A stretch of DNA of 41,978 nt, taken from the NCBI GenBank assembly GCA_016720685.1, contig JADKKC010000042.1, positions 1-41,978 on the forward strand, written 5' to 3'. Each line of letters starts with the position of its first letter. Positions within the stretch are counted from its first letter, which is position 1. This DNA is from Zoogloea sp. Lineage in GTDB: Bacteria; Pseudomonadota; Gammaproteobacteria; Burkholderiales; Rhodocyclaceae. Shown one piece after another: positions 20,730-28,242 of this stretch. The notes below the pieces were generated by a model, which was not told where the DNA came from, did no database searches, and saw nothing but the letters and a program-made list of their open reading frames with translations. The translations under genes were made by a program, and so were the position numbers.

Positions 20730-21172
20730 AGCGGCAAGGTTTCCCAGCCAGCAGGCATGAGGTCGGCACCCAAGGCAAAGATCGCCTCCTGCTGCTGCTT
20801 CCAGCCCTCGTCAGACCAGAGTTCGAAATGGTCGCCCTGCCCCACTAAATGCACCTGCTTTTCAAGTTTCGCGAAGTCGCGCAATTCCGGTGCAATCAGC
20901 ACACGCCCGGCCGAATCCATCTCCTCGTCGCGGGCATAGCCGACGAGAAGACGCTTGAGCAGGGCGGAGCGTTGTTCGAGGCTCGACCCGGCAAGCACCT
21001 TGTTGCGGATCGGCTCCCAAGCGGGAGCGGTATAGATCAGAAGACAGCGGTGAGGATGGGCCGTGAGGATCAACTGATTTCCGGCGAGCCTGGCGAGCGC
21101 GTCCCGATGCCGCGCCGGTATCGCCAGGCGACCCTTCGCATCGAGACTGAGCGCTGCAGCGCCTTGAAACAT
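20726..21172 (-). CDS. mraZ: Transcriptional regulator MraZ
   Basis: MraZ is an AbrB-fold DNA-binding protein, usually the first gene of the dcw cluster, which it represses. The 148-residue product has two SpoVT-like repeats: LDAKGRLAIPARHRD at about 10-24 and DSAGRVLIAPELRDFA at about 86-101. Just upstream are four repeats matching known MraZ boxes, so autoregulation is very likely. GGGGGAG precedes the ATG closely. Confidence 0.95.
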   Translation of the reverse strand: MFQGAAALSLDAKGRLAIPARHRDALARLAGNQLILTAHPHRCLLIYTAPAWEPIRNKVLAGSSLEQRSALLKRLLVGYARDEEMDSAGRVLIAPELRDFAKLEKQVHLVGQGDHFELWSDEGWKQQQEAIFALGADLMPAGWETLPL

Positions 21173-21211
21173 GACTCCCCCACTTCTTCACCCGAATGAA
21201 CCGGAAAAACT

Positions 21212-21271
21212 CACTTTTTCCCACTTCCATCCACTTAATCCCACTTTAGAGTAAAAGGCATGCAGGGTCAA
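21212..21271 (-). promoter_or_regulatory. dcw promoter (mraZp) with four MraZ boxes
   Basis: On the minus strand a near-consensus promoter, TTGACC (21266-21271) and TAAAGT (21243-21248), is separated by exactly 17 nt. Four direct repeats follow at exact 10-bp spacing: AGTGGGATTA, AGTGGATGGA, AGTGGGAAAA, AGTGAGTTTT (21212-21246 and flanks). The first overlaps the -10. TGGGN boxes at 10-bp period are the known MraZ operator, so MraZ would block RNA polymerase here. The second and fourth copies are imperfect. Confidence 0.85.
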
Positions 21272-21472
21272 GCCGACCAAAAGAAAAATCTCTTTTGGAC
21301 ACAAGCACTTAGGAACAGGACGCGCCAAATAGGAAATCCGCTTACAAATCAATGCCGATACAAAGCATTGCAAAAGTAGCGACTGAATTGCGAACCGCCG
21401 GCACCGGCCTTGGAGGGAGACAAGGTGCCGCAAGGCAGAAAAATGCAACCTGATTAGCAAGAATCTTCAGTT

Positions 21473-21571
21473 CGTCATACCGGGGCCGCGAAGCGGAACC
21501 CGGAATCCAGACGTGAGCGCGGGAAACCCTGGATTCCGGGTTCTGCCCATACCGGCAGCCCCGGAATGACG
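21473..21571. repeat. MITE-like imperfect inverted repeat, 99 bp
   Basis: The ends read CGTCATaCCGGGG and CCCCGGaATGACG. A perfect 14-bp inner pair, AACCCGGAATCCAG (21497-21510) and CTGGATTCCGGGTT (21529-21542), encloses an 18-nt loop. The layout resembles the CGTCATTCC...GGAATCCAG palindromic intergenic repeats scattered in many proteobacterial genomes. It lies in the gene-free stretch 21272-21715 between mraZ and rnpB; no ORF there has credible coding character. Confidence 0.7.
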
Positions 21572-21649
21572 CGCCGCAGCTTAAAGCGCCCCCACCTTCA
21601 ACCGGTTGGCTGAATCTCATTGCCAATAAAGAAATGCAAACAACTGTAA

Positions 21650-21667
21650 TGCCGCAGACCTGCGGCA
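21650..21667 (-). terminator. Possible rnpB downstream hairpin
   Basis: TGCCGCAG-AC-CTGCGGCA forms a compact stem about 50 nt past the rnpB 3' end. On the minus strand it is followed by TTACAGTTGTTTG, a poor T-tract. A second option is the GGCGAG/CTCGCC hairpin at the rnpB 3' end followed by TTTCGCTT. Either may end rnpB transcription. Confidence 0.3.
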
Positions 21668-21715
21668 AAGATATAACTACGCGTGGCAGAGAAAGGTGAA
21701 GCGAAAGGCGAGAAT

Positions 21716-22103
21716 GGGAAGCTCGCCGATAAGCCGGGTTTTGTCGAGCGAGCCGATCTTGCGATCAACCCGCCGGGCAATCATTCCTCTGGTCGGCGCG
21801 TTACCACGCCGCTCAAGCAGCCTACCCGGGGACTCCGCGAGCAGCGTCAACGTCCCCCTATTTGGCCTTGCCCCGGATGGGGTTTGCCGTGCCGTCCGTG
21901 TCACCACGTCCGCGGTGGGCTCTTACCCCGCCGTTTCACCCTTGCCTGATCTCCGAAGAGCCATCGGCGGTTTGCTTTCTGTTGCACTTTCCGTCGCTTT
22001 GACCCGAAGGCTATGGCGCCCGGCCGTTAGCCGGCATCCTGCCCTATGGGGCCCGGACTTTCCTCGATGCGCGAACACACCGCGATTGCCTGGCGAACTT
22101 CCC
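21716..22103 (-). ncRNA. rnpB: RNase P RNA (class A)
   Basis: The catalytic RNA that matures tRNA 5' ends. Read on the minus strand, universally conserved segments are clear: GAGGAAAGTCCGGGC, CATAGGGCAGGATGCCGG, AAAGTGCAACAGAAAGCAAA followed by CCGCCGATGGC, AGATCAGGCAAGGGTGAAAC, GGCAAACCCCATCCGG, GCAAGGCCAAATAGG, CCCGGGTAGGCTGCTTGAG and ACAAAACCCGGCTTATCG. The 5' GAAGTTCGCC pairs with the 3' GGCGAGCTTC to close helix P1, which sets the ends to within a few nt. Length, about 388 nt, fits bacterial type A RNA. It lies upstream of mraZ on the same strand, 544 bp before the mraZ start. Confidence 0.96.
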
Positions 22104-22110
22104 GGCGCGG

Positions 22111-22116
22111 AGTATA
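22111..22116 (-). promoter_or_regulatory. rnpB -10 element
   Basis: TATACT on the minus strand lies 7 nt before the predicted RNA 5' end, the right place for a -10. The segment 17 nt further upstream (GGGCGT) is a poor -35. The promoter abuts the stop codon of the upstream gene at 22144. Confidence 0.55.
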
Positions 22117-22143
22117 GCCGCTTCGCTGCCCGGACGCCCACGC

Positions 22144-22572
22144 TCAATCCGGATCGCGCAGCCTCGCAGCATTGCCCAGCACTTCCCCGATGACGCAATC
22201 CAGGCGGGACTGGAAGACCGGATCATCGGAATCCCCCCAGATGCTTACGGTTTTTCCGACTGCCACACCCACATCGAGAGGACCGCAGCCACCCCCTCCA
22301 GCCAGCCCCGGGAGGCGGCCAGCCACCTTGCGTCCGAGCTTTCCCCCATCGGAAAACACGACAACCACATCGTCGGTCCCGGGAGCGACACCCAGACTGG
22401 CAACGCCCATCGCCCTCAAGGCCGGCCCGTGGAGCACCTCGATCCTCTCGGCGATGGCCTGATCACTGCCCCCGCGCACATCGACGGGCCGCTCGATCTG
22501 AAAATAGAGCACGCCTCCGACCGCCAGCAGGATCAGAAAACACAGGGCAATCGCCAGCTTGCGAACATCCAT
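22144..22572 (-). CDS. Hypothetical membrane-anchored protein
   Basis: A 142-residue protein with one N-terminal hydrophobic helix (LAIALCFLILLAVGGVLYF, about 6-24), predicted to place the rest in the periplasm. The soluble part has two cysteines (about Cys96 and Cys126) that could form a disulfide, and a glycine run LAGGGGCGP. I do not recognise the family. It is transcribed toward rnpB, whose promoter begins right at its stop. The membrane anchor and codon pattern support a real gene; the function is unknown. Confidence 0.6.
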   Translation of the reverse strand: MDVRKLAIALCFLILLAVGGVLYFQIERPVDVRGGSDQAIAERIEVLHGPALRAMGVASLGVAPGTDDVVVVFSDGGKLGRKVAGRLPGLAGGGGCGPLDVGVAVGKTVSIWGDSDDPVFQSRLDCVIGEVLGNAARLRDPD

Positions 22573-22783
22573 GACAATCCAGGAAGCCTGAAAGTCCTAT
22601 TATTTACCGATTGCCGGTTCATTTCGCCCAGAAACTCCCTTGCGCCAGGACAAACCCGACATGTAAGCGAAGTTTTCAGACGGCCCTTCCGGTTGCATCC
22701 ACTTACGTGTGCAGGTACGCCCCCCTTACCCTGCAGCCCCCGCGGTGCTGCAATGACAACCCTACCGACAGGAGTTCGCAGCG

Positions 22784-23338
22784 ATGAAAGCCCGACTCAC
22801 CCGGCACGCCCTGCTCGCCGCCCTGGTCATGGCGGGCACCCTCGCGCCCATGCCCGCCAGCGCCGACAGGGGTGTACATATGCGCGGCGCCTTTCCGGCA
22901 CCAGGCGGAAGGATTTACGCCCCGTACCCCCGCATGCAGGCCCACGGCCATTACAACAGCCACTGGAACGGATGGTGGTTCATTGGCGCGCCCTTGCTGC
23001 TCTACCCTCCGACGATCTACACCTACCCGCAGACGGTCGTGCAGCCGGAACCGATCGTGATGCCCGACCTGCCGCCCGTTCCGCAAAGCTGGTACTACTG
23101 CGACAGCACCCAATCCTATTACCCCTATGCGCAAAACTGCGCAGAGGGCTGGCGCACGGTTCCCGCCGCCCCACCCGGCGGCACGCAGGCCGCGCCAACG
23201 GGCGGACAGAACTGGTATTACTGCGACAGCGCCCGGCGCTACTACCCCTACGTTCAGCGCTGTCCGGAAAACTGGCGCCCCGTTGCGCCGACACCGCCCT
23301 CCGCCGCACAGGCACCTGAAGGAGTTCGCCAGCCATGA
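22784..23338 (+). CDS. Exported protein with two aromatic/cysteine repeats
   Basis: A 184-residue exported protein. A signal peptide (about 1-27, ending PASA-D) is followed by a His/Tyr/Pro-rich region with a hydrophobic stretch (WWFIGAPLLLYPP), then two near-identical repeats: SWYYCDSTQSYYPYAQNC with AEGW after it, and NWYYCDSARRYYPYVQRC with PENW after it. Each repeat has two cysteines. The motif is known from small proteobacterial exported proteins of unknown function. AGGAG lies before the ATG. The stop overlaps the next start (ATGA), so the two are co-translated. Confidence 0.8.
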   Translation: MKARLTRHALLAALVMAGTLAPMPASADRGVHMRGAFPAPGGRIYAPYPRMQAHGHYNSHWNGWWFIGAPLLLYPPTIYTYPQTVVQPEPIVMPDLPPVPQSWYYCDSTQSYYPYAQNCAEGWRTVPAAPPGGTQAAPTGGQNWYYCDSARRYYPYVQRCPENWRPVAPTPPSAAQAPEGVRQP

Positions 23339-23856
23339 AAACGCCCTTCAAGCTCCCCGCCAGGCTCCCGACCAAGGCCTGCCTCCTGATCATTCCGCTG
23401 GCCCTCATCACTGGCTGCGCCAGCCTGCCGACCGGCCCGCGGGTGGCGGTGATGCCGGCACCGGGCAAGCCCCTCGATCTGTTCACGATGGAAGACCGCC
23501 AATGCCGCAACTACGCCGATCAATCCATCGGCATCGCGCCGCGAGAGGTGGCCAACCAGAACATGGTCGGCAGCGCGGTGGTCGGCACGGCCATCGGTGC
23601 GGCGGCCGGGGCCCTCGCGGGCGGCAACCAGGGTGCGGCCACCGGCGCCGCCATCGGCATGGTTGCCGGCACGGCGAGCGGCAGCTCACAGGCCGGCTAC
23701 GCGGGGGCTGACGCCCAGCGCCGCTACGACATCGCCTACCAGCAGTGCATGTACGCCAAGGGCAACCAGCTGCCCGGCTACGGCTACCGCCAGCCGGCAC
23801 CGGCCCCAAGCGGCGGCACACCCCATTACTACCCGCCCCCGCCGCCCCAGCGCTGA
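23335..23856 (+). CDS. Glycine-zipper lipoprotein
   Basis: A 173-residue lipoprotein. The lipobox LITGC puts the acylated cysteine at residue 28. A central glycine-zipper region (about 77-118: GSAVVGTAIGAAAGALAGG, then GAATGAAIGMVAGTASG) resembles the YMGG-like/OmpA-type Gly-zipper that inserts in or packs against the outer membrane. It is followed by the conserved RRYDIAYQQCMYAKGNQLPGY and a Pro/Tyr-rich tail. Its gene overlaps the repeat-protein gene by 4 nt and has a strikingly similar Shine-Dalgarno leader. An outer-membrane or envelope role is inferred; no precise function is known. Confidence 0.85.
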   Translation: MKTPFKLPARLPTKACLLIIPLALITGCASLPTGPRVAVMPAPGKPLDLFTMEDRQCRNYADQSIGIAPREVANQNMVGSAVVGTAIGAAAGALAGGNQGAATGAAIGMVAGTASGSSQAGYAGADAQRRYDIAYQQCMYAKGNQLPGYGYRQPAPAPSGGTPHYYPPPPPQR

Positions 23857-23923
23857 AGCCGAGCCCTGCCACGAGTGACTTCCCCTGCGCCGTCCGGCAC
23901 AATCCCGGCGCAGGAGATTCCCC

Positions 23924-25087
23924 ATGAAATTCGATGTACTCATTGTCGGCGCCGGGCTTGCCGGTGCCGCCCTCGCCGCCGCACTGCGCGGCAGCAATCT
24001 CAAGGTCGGCGTCGTCGAAGCCCGCCCCCCGTCCCGCCCGGCGGGCTGGGATGCGCGCATCTACGCCATCAGCCCGGCCAACGTCGAATTCCTGTCCGCC
24101 ATCGGCATCTGGCAGCATCTCGACACCGCCCGCATGGCGCCGGTCTACGACATGGAAATCCATGGCGATGCCGGTGGAAGGCTGGATTTCTCGGCCTACG
24201 ACAGCGGCCTGCGCGAACTGGCCTGGATCGTCGAATCCAGCCTGATGCAGCAGGAACTCTGGGAAACCATCAAGCGCCAGCACAACGTCACCCTGATCTG
24301 CCCGGCCTCGCCCGCAGCCCTGGCCATTGACGACAGCGCGGCCCACCTCACGCTGAGCGACGGCCGGCGCATCGAGGCACGGCTCGTCGTTGCTGCCGAC
24401 GGTCGCGATTCGTGGGTACGCCAGGCCGCCGGCATCGGCGCGCGCAACACGCCTTACGGCGAAAAAGGCGTGGTCGCCAACTTTCGCTGCGAAAAACCCC
24501 ACCGCGACACCGCTTTCCAGTGGTTCCGCAAAGACGGCGTGCTCGCCTACCTGCCGCTGCCCGAGCAGCACATGTCGATGGTCTGGTCGGCGCCGGATGC
24601 GCTGGCCGACGAACTCGTCGCCCTGTCGCCCGAGGCCCTCTGCGCAAAGGTTGCCGAAGCCGGCGAACATCGCCTCGGCGCCCTCACGCCGGTCACCCCG
24701 GCAGCCGCCTTCCCGCTGCGCCTGATGCGCGTCGACAGCGCCGTACAGCCACGTCTCGCCCTCATCGGCGACGCCGCCCACGCCATTCATCCGCTCTCCG
24801 GCCACGGCATCAACCTGGGTTACCAGGACGCCCGCGCCCTCGCCGGGCAGCTCGCTGCGCTGCCAACCTGGCGCGATCCGGGCGAACTGCCGGTGCTGCG
24901 CGCCTACGCCCGCGCCCGCGCCGAGGAAACCGCCCTGCTCCAATACACCACCCACGGCCTCAACCGCCTGTTCAAGCCCGCCGATCCGCTATTGTCGGGC
25001 CTGCGCAACTTTGGCTTGAACCTCACCAATCGCCTGCCGGTCCTACGTAATGCGCTGGTCCGCTACGCGATAGCCGGCCGCTTCTGA
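23924..25087 (+). CDS. UbiH/UbiF/COQ6-family FAD monooxygenase
   Basis: A 387-residue flavoprotein hydroxylase of the ubiquinone-synthesis family. It has the N-terminal dinucleotide fold VLIVGAGLAGAALA (residues 5-18), the conserved DG motif in VVAADGRDSWVR (about 155-166), and the second FAD motif LIGDAAHAIHPLSGHGINLG near 280-298, the UbiH family signature. It probably hydroxylates a ring carbon in ubiquinone synthesis. Which position (C1, C5 or C6) cannot be told from sequence, as betaproteobacteria mix UbiF, UbiH, UbiI, UbiL and UbiM types. GGAG precedes the ATG, and dsbC follows 41 nt later. Confidence 0.85.
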   Translation: MKFDVLIVGAGLAGAALAAALRGSNLKVGVVEARPPSRPAGWDARIYAISPANVEFLSAIGIWQHLDTARMAPVYDMEIHGDAGGRLDFSAYDSGLRELAWIVESSLMQQELWETIKRQHNVTLICPASPAALAIDDSAAHLTLSDGRRIEARLVVAADGRDSWVRQAAGIGARNTPYGEKGVVANFRCEKPHRDTAFQWFRKDGVLAYLPLPEQHMSMVWSAPDALADELVALSPEALCAKVAEAGEHRLGALTPVTPAAAFPLRLMRVDSAVQPRLALIGDAAHAIHPLSGHGINLGYQDARALAGQLAALPTWRDPGELPVLRAYARARAEETALLQYTTHGLNRLFKPADPLLSGLRNFGLNLTNRLPVLRNALVRYAIAGRF

Positions 25088-25128
25088 ACCCCGATTTTTT
25101 GAAATCCGCCACACCCTGGAGATCCCGG

Positions 25129-25857
25129 ATGAAATTCCCCTTCGTACGCTCGCTGCTTGCCACCCTTTTTCTCGCAGCCGGCGTCGCCCACGCGACCGAT
25201 GAAGCCTCGGTCAAGAAAAACCTCGAAGGCTTCCTCAACGCTCCGGCCGTCGAAAGCGTCAAGAAAACCCCCTACGGCGGGCTTTACGAAGTGGTGCTCA
25301 AGTCGGGCGAACTGCTCTACACCGACGGCACGGTCAGCTTCATCATCGACGGCAGCCTGATTGACGCCAAAACGCGCAAGAACGTCACCCAGGCGCGCAT
25401 GGCCCAGCTGATGAAGATCGACTTTGCCACCCTGCCTCTCGACCAGGCCATCAAGCAGGTGCGCGGCAACGGCAAGCGCGCCATTGCCAGCTTCGAAGAT
25501 CCCAACTGCGGTTATTGCAAACGCCTCGCCAAGGATCTGCAGGGCCTGAAGGACGCCACCATCTACACCTTCCTCTACCCCATCCTCAGCCCGGATTCGA
25601 CCGAAAAGTCGAAGAACATCTGGTGCGCCAAGGATAAGGCCGCGGCCTGGAACGACTGGATGACCGCCGGCAAGGTGCCGCCGGCCGCCGCGGCCGGCTG
25701 CGACACCAGCGCCGTCGACAAGAACGTCGCCCTCGGCCAGAAAATGAAGGTCAGCGGCACGCCAACCATCTTTACCGCCGACGGCAATCGCCTGCCCGGC
25801 GCCGTGCCGCTAGCCCAACTCGACCAGGCCATGAACCAGGCCGCCGCCGGTAAATAA
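25129..25857 (+). CDS. dsbC: Periplasmic disulfide isomerase DsbC
   Basis: DsbC isomerises wrong disulfides in periplasmic proteins. The 242-residue product has a signal peptide (about 1-22, ending AHA), an N-terminal dimerisation domain (SVKKNLEGFL, then KTPYGGLYEVVLKSGELLYTD), and a thioredoxin fold with active site CGYC (residues 127-130, in FEDPNCGYCKR) and a cis-proline loop SGTPTIF. I chose ATG 25129, preceded by TGGAGA; an ATG at 25099 would put charged residues before the signal peptide. A strong bidirectional terminator follows. Confidence 0.93.
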   Translation: MKFPFVRSLLATLFLAAGVAHATDEASVKKNLEGFLNAPAVESVKKTPYGGLYEVVLKSGELLYTDGTVSFIIDGSLIDAKTRKNVTQARMAQLMKIDFATLPLDQAIKQVRGNGKRAIASFEDPNCGYCKRLAKDLQGLKDATIYTFLYPILSPDSTEKSKNIWCAKDKAAAWNDWMTAGKVPPAAAAGCDTSAVDKNVALGQKMKVSGTPTIFTADGNRLPGAVPLAQLDQAMNQAAAGK

Positions 25858-25879
25858 ACCCGAACCGACCGCCCCTGCA

Positions 25880-25906
25880 AAAATGCCCGCTCGATGCGGG
25901 CATTTT
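25880..25906. terminator. Bidirectional terminator between dsbC and the EAL gene
   Basis: AAAATGCCCGC and GCGGGCATTTT form an 11-bp perfect stem with a 5-nt loop (TCGAT). On the plus strand it ends in TTTTATTTT; on the minus strand the run is TTTTTGC. It separates two convergent genes and can serve both. Confidence 0.85.
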
Positions 25907-25927
25907 ATTTTCAACGCAGGCCGGGCT

Positions 25928-26791
25928 TTAGGCCGCCTCGCGCGGACGTCGCGGCCGGATCACCGGCAGGCAGTTCAAGGCCGGGCGGCCGATCTGGTTG
26001 CCCTGCAACCAGTCAGCCCCGGCATCCCGGGCCACCTGCAGTTGCAGCGGGTTTTCGATGCACTGGCTGAGCACAGTCAGGCCGAGGCCGTGAATTTCCT
26101 CGCTCATGTCCGTCATCACGCGCTTGGCCAGGCTGAGGTGACCGGCGTGACCGATCAGGCTGCGGTCGAGCTTGACGATATCCGGCGCCAGCGTCTCGAG
26201 GCGTTCGAGGTCGGACGAATGGCGGCCGAAGTTGTCGATAGCCACGCGGTAGCCCCGCTCCCGGTACGCCTCAATCGCCCCTGCCAGCCGCGGCAGGCTC
26301 TCGAAACCGTCGTCGGTCAGCTCGAGCACGATGCGCTCCGGCGTCAAGCCGCAACGCGACAGCACCGTCTCGAAGACATGGCCGTGATGATCGCGCACCG
26401 CACGGATCAACTGCGGATGAACGTTGAGGGACAGCCATCCACCCTGCTGCTCCCGCTCCAACAGAAAATTGAGCGCATGCAGCGTGCGCGCCACCCGGTC
26501 AAGATGAACCAGCTCTTCGTCGTCGCGAGCGTCGAGAAAAACCGCATGGGCCGGCAAGCCCAGCCCCTCGCCCTCCAGCACCTGCAGGTAGGCCTCGTGG
26601 CCCAGCACCTGCCCGCTATGCTCCACCACGGGCTGGAACAGCGTACCCAGCATGCGTCCGCGAAAACGCGCCTGCACCCGCCCGTCAACGATCCCGAATT
26701 CGTCCTCGCCAGTCGCACCACGGGCAAGGCGATTGCGCTTGTTGAAGTAATGGACGAGTTCGGTAAGGGGCACAATAATCTCCATGGTCAT
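25928..26791 (-). CDS. EAL-domain protein with altered catalytic residues
   Basis: A 287-residue protein, mostly one EAL fold (from about residue 45) with no sensor or GGDEF domain. EAL enzymes hydrolyse cyclic di-GMP. Here the EAL motif reads EAY (Glu66), Asn123 (LNVHP), Glu157 (LELTDD), Lys208 (KLDRS), Glu246 and Gln263 are kept, but the DDFG motif reads DNFG (Asn187) and AEGVE reads SQCIE (Gln243). These replace a metal ligand and the loop-6 glutamate, so phosphodiesterase activity is doubtful. A cyclic di-GMP receptor or protein-interaction role is possible. The start is ATG 26791 or 26785; neither has a good Shine-Dalgarno. It lies 120 bp downstream of mltA. Confidence 0.85.
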   Translation of the reverse strand: MTMEIIVPLTELVHYFNKRNRLARGATGEDEFGIVDGRVQARFRGRMLGTLFQPVVEHSGQVLGHEAYLQVLEGEGLGLPAHAVFLDARDDEELVHLDRVARTLHALNFLLEREQQGGWLSLNVHPQLIRAVRDHHGHVFETVLSRCGLTPERIVLELTDDGFESLPRLAGAIEAYRERGYRVAIDNFGRHSSDLERLETLAPDIVKLDRSLIGHAGHLSLAKRVMTDMSEEIHGLGLTVLSQCIENPLQLQVARDAGADWLQGNQIGRPALNCLPVIRPRRPREAA

Positions 26792-26801
26792 GCGGGGCGG
26801 T

Positions 26802-26824
26802 TGGCGTCAAATGCGATGACGCCA
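26802..26824. repeat. Perfect inverted repeat before the EAL gene
   Basis: TGGCGTCA-N7-TGACGCCA, with 8-bp perfect arms, lies 11-33 nt upstream of the EAL start in the mltA-EAL gap. It could be an operator or a leader hairpin. There is no T-run beside it, so it is not a standard terminator. Confidence 0.5.
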
Positions 26825-26911
26825 GCTTCGCACGCTAGCGCGAGGCCCTGTGCAGGCAAACCATGAACTTACGCAAAACTTATTACAAAACTACGATTGG
26901 ATGCCTTCAGG

Positions 26912-28156
26912 CTATCGTGGCAATTGATCCCGCGGCCACAGCACCCACATTTCGCCTTTCTGGCGCATCTTGCCGGCCATTGCGCCCGCTTCGGCACCGA
27001 AGCCCCAGAAGAAATCCCCGCGCACTCCGCCCTTGATTGCGCTGCCGGTATCCTGGGCCAGCATCAGGCGGCGCAGCGGCTGGGAACTGTTGGGGTGAGT
27101 GGTGGAAAGAAAAACCGGCGCCCCCAGCGGAATGCTGCGCGGGTCCACCGCCATGCTGCGCCCCTCGGTCAGCGGCTGGCCCAGGGCCCCCACCGGCCCG
27201 CCGGCCGAACTGGGCGCTTCGCGAAAGAAAACATAGCTCGGGTTGGCATTGAGCATTTCCTGGAGGCGACCGGGATTTGCCCGCGCCCAGCTCTTGATGC
27301 CTTCCATCGACGCCTGCTCGACCCGCAGCTCACCCTTGTCGGCCAGCCAGCGACCGATCGACTGGTAGGGATGGCCGTTGGTGTCGGCGTAGGCCAGGCG
27401 CACCACGCTGCCGTCGGGCAGCTGCACCCGGCCCGAGCCCTGCACCTGCAGGAAGAACAATTCCACTGCGTCCTCGGCGTAAAGAATGATCTTGCCGGCA
27501 AACTTGTCCGCCAGCCGTGCCACATCGGCCCGCGAGTAATAGGGCACGACCTTGTTGCCGACCAGCCGGCCGCGCAGGCGCTGCCCCTTCAGATCGGGAA
27601 AAACATCGCCCAGGTCGATGCCGAGCAGATCATCCGGCACACCCAGCACCGGCCACGGATAAGCCTTCGAACGGCTCCGGCTGCCCTTGATCAAGGGTTC
27701 GTAATAGCCGGTGACCAGGCCCTCCCGGCTGCCGTCGGCGTTAACCACCCGCCACGGCGTGAAACGCGACTCGAAGAAAGCACGCGCAGCCGCCGCGCCC
27801 GGCCGCTCACCTGCGCCGCGCGCCGCCTCGCACACCGGCTGCCATGCGGCCTGCCTGGCCAGCGCCCGGCACGAGGCGAGAAAAGCCGGCCACGCCTCGT
27901 CGGAAGCATCGCCCCCCCAGCCGGGCAGGTCGGCCCAGGCAGCCTGCTGCAAGGGACGCACCAGGGGCTGCGGCGCCGGGGCTCCGCCTGGAGCGGGTGC
28001 GCTAGCCGCCGGGACGGCGGGTGCGGCCGGTTTGCAGTTTGGGCACGGCGGCTCGCTGACCGGCCGCGGCGCAGTGGCGCAGGCGGCCAGGAGCAGCATC
28101 GATGCAAGAACGGGAACACGGGACGGATGAATCCGGGGACGAAAAGTGGGCAACAT
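26912..28156 (-). CDS. mltA: Membrane-bound lytic murein transglycosylase A
   Basis: MltA cleaves the MurNAc-GlcNAc bond, leaving 1,6-anhydro ends, from the inner face of the outer membrane. It is a lipoprotein: lipobox LLAAC with Cys26. A Pro/Ala-rich linker (about 35-65) leads to the MltA domain with VTGYYEPLIKGSRS, VELFFLQVQGSGRVQLPDG, ANPSYVFFRE, and the 3D-type C-terminal part MLAQDTGSAIKGGVRGDFFWG holding the catalytic Asp. The product has 414 residues. I chose ATG 28156; the frame stays open far upstream, but that stretch is antisense to other genes. A weak ribosome-binding site is the only doubt on the start. Confidence 0.93.
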   Translation of the reverse strand: MLPTFRPRIHPSRVPVLASMLLLAACATAPRPVSEPPCPNCKPAAPAVPAASAPAPGGAPAPQPLVRPLQQAAWADLPGWGGDASDEAWPAFLASCRALARQAAWQPVCEAARGAGERPGAAAARAFFESRFTPWRVVNADGSREGLVTGYYEPLIKGSRSRSKAYPWPVLGVPDDLLGIDLGDVFPDLKGQRLRGRLVGNKVVPYYSRADVARLADKFAGKIILYAEDAVELFFLQVQGSGRVQLPDGSVVRLAYADTNGHPYQSIGRWLADKGELRVEQASMEGIKSWARANPGRLQEMLNANPSYVFFREAPSSAGGPVGALGQPLTEGRSMAVDPRSIPLGAPVFLSTTHPNSSQPLRRLMLAQDTGSAIKGGVRGDFFWGFGAEAGAMAGKMRQKGEMWVLWPRDQLPR

Positions 28157-28196
28157 GGATGGGGTACACTCGCAGCCTGCAATCATTAGCCGCCCG

Positions 28197-28204
28197 AGTA
28201 TAAC
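28197..28204. promoter_or_regulatory. Overlapping divergent -10 candidates
   Basis: AGTATAAC contains TATACT on the minus strand (28197-28202, toward mltA) and TATAAC on the plus strand (28199-28204, toward the small membrane peptide gene). Neither has a good -35. If both are used, the two operons would compete for polymerase. Confidence 0.3.
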
Positions 28205-28242
28205 CACCGGCCCGCCGGCCCGTGCCTGCAAAGGACGCTTCC

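Noticed and set aside
21188..21668. Two minus-strand ORFs between mraZ and rnpB
   Set aside because: They cross the dcw promoter, the MraZ boxes and the inverted repeat, and have no family likeness or ribosome-binding site.
23483..24955. A 490-codon minus-strand frame opposite the lipoprotein and UbiH-like genes
   Set aside because: It is antisense to two well-supported genes and resembles no known family.
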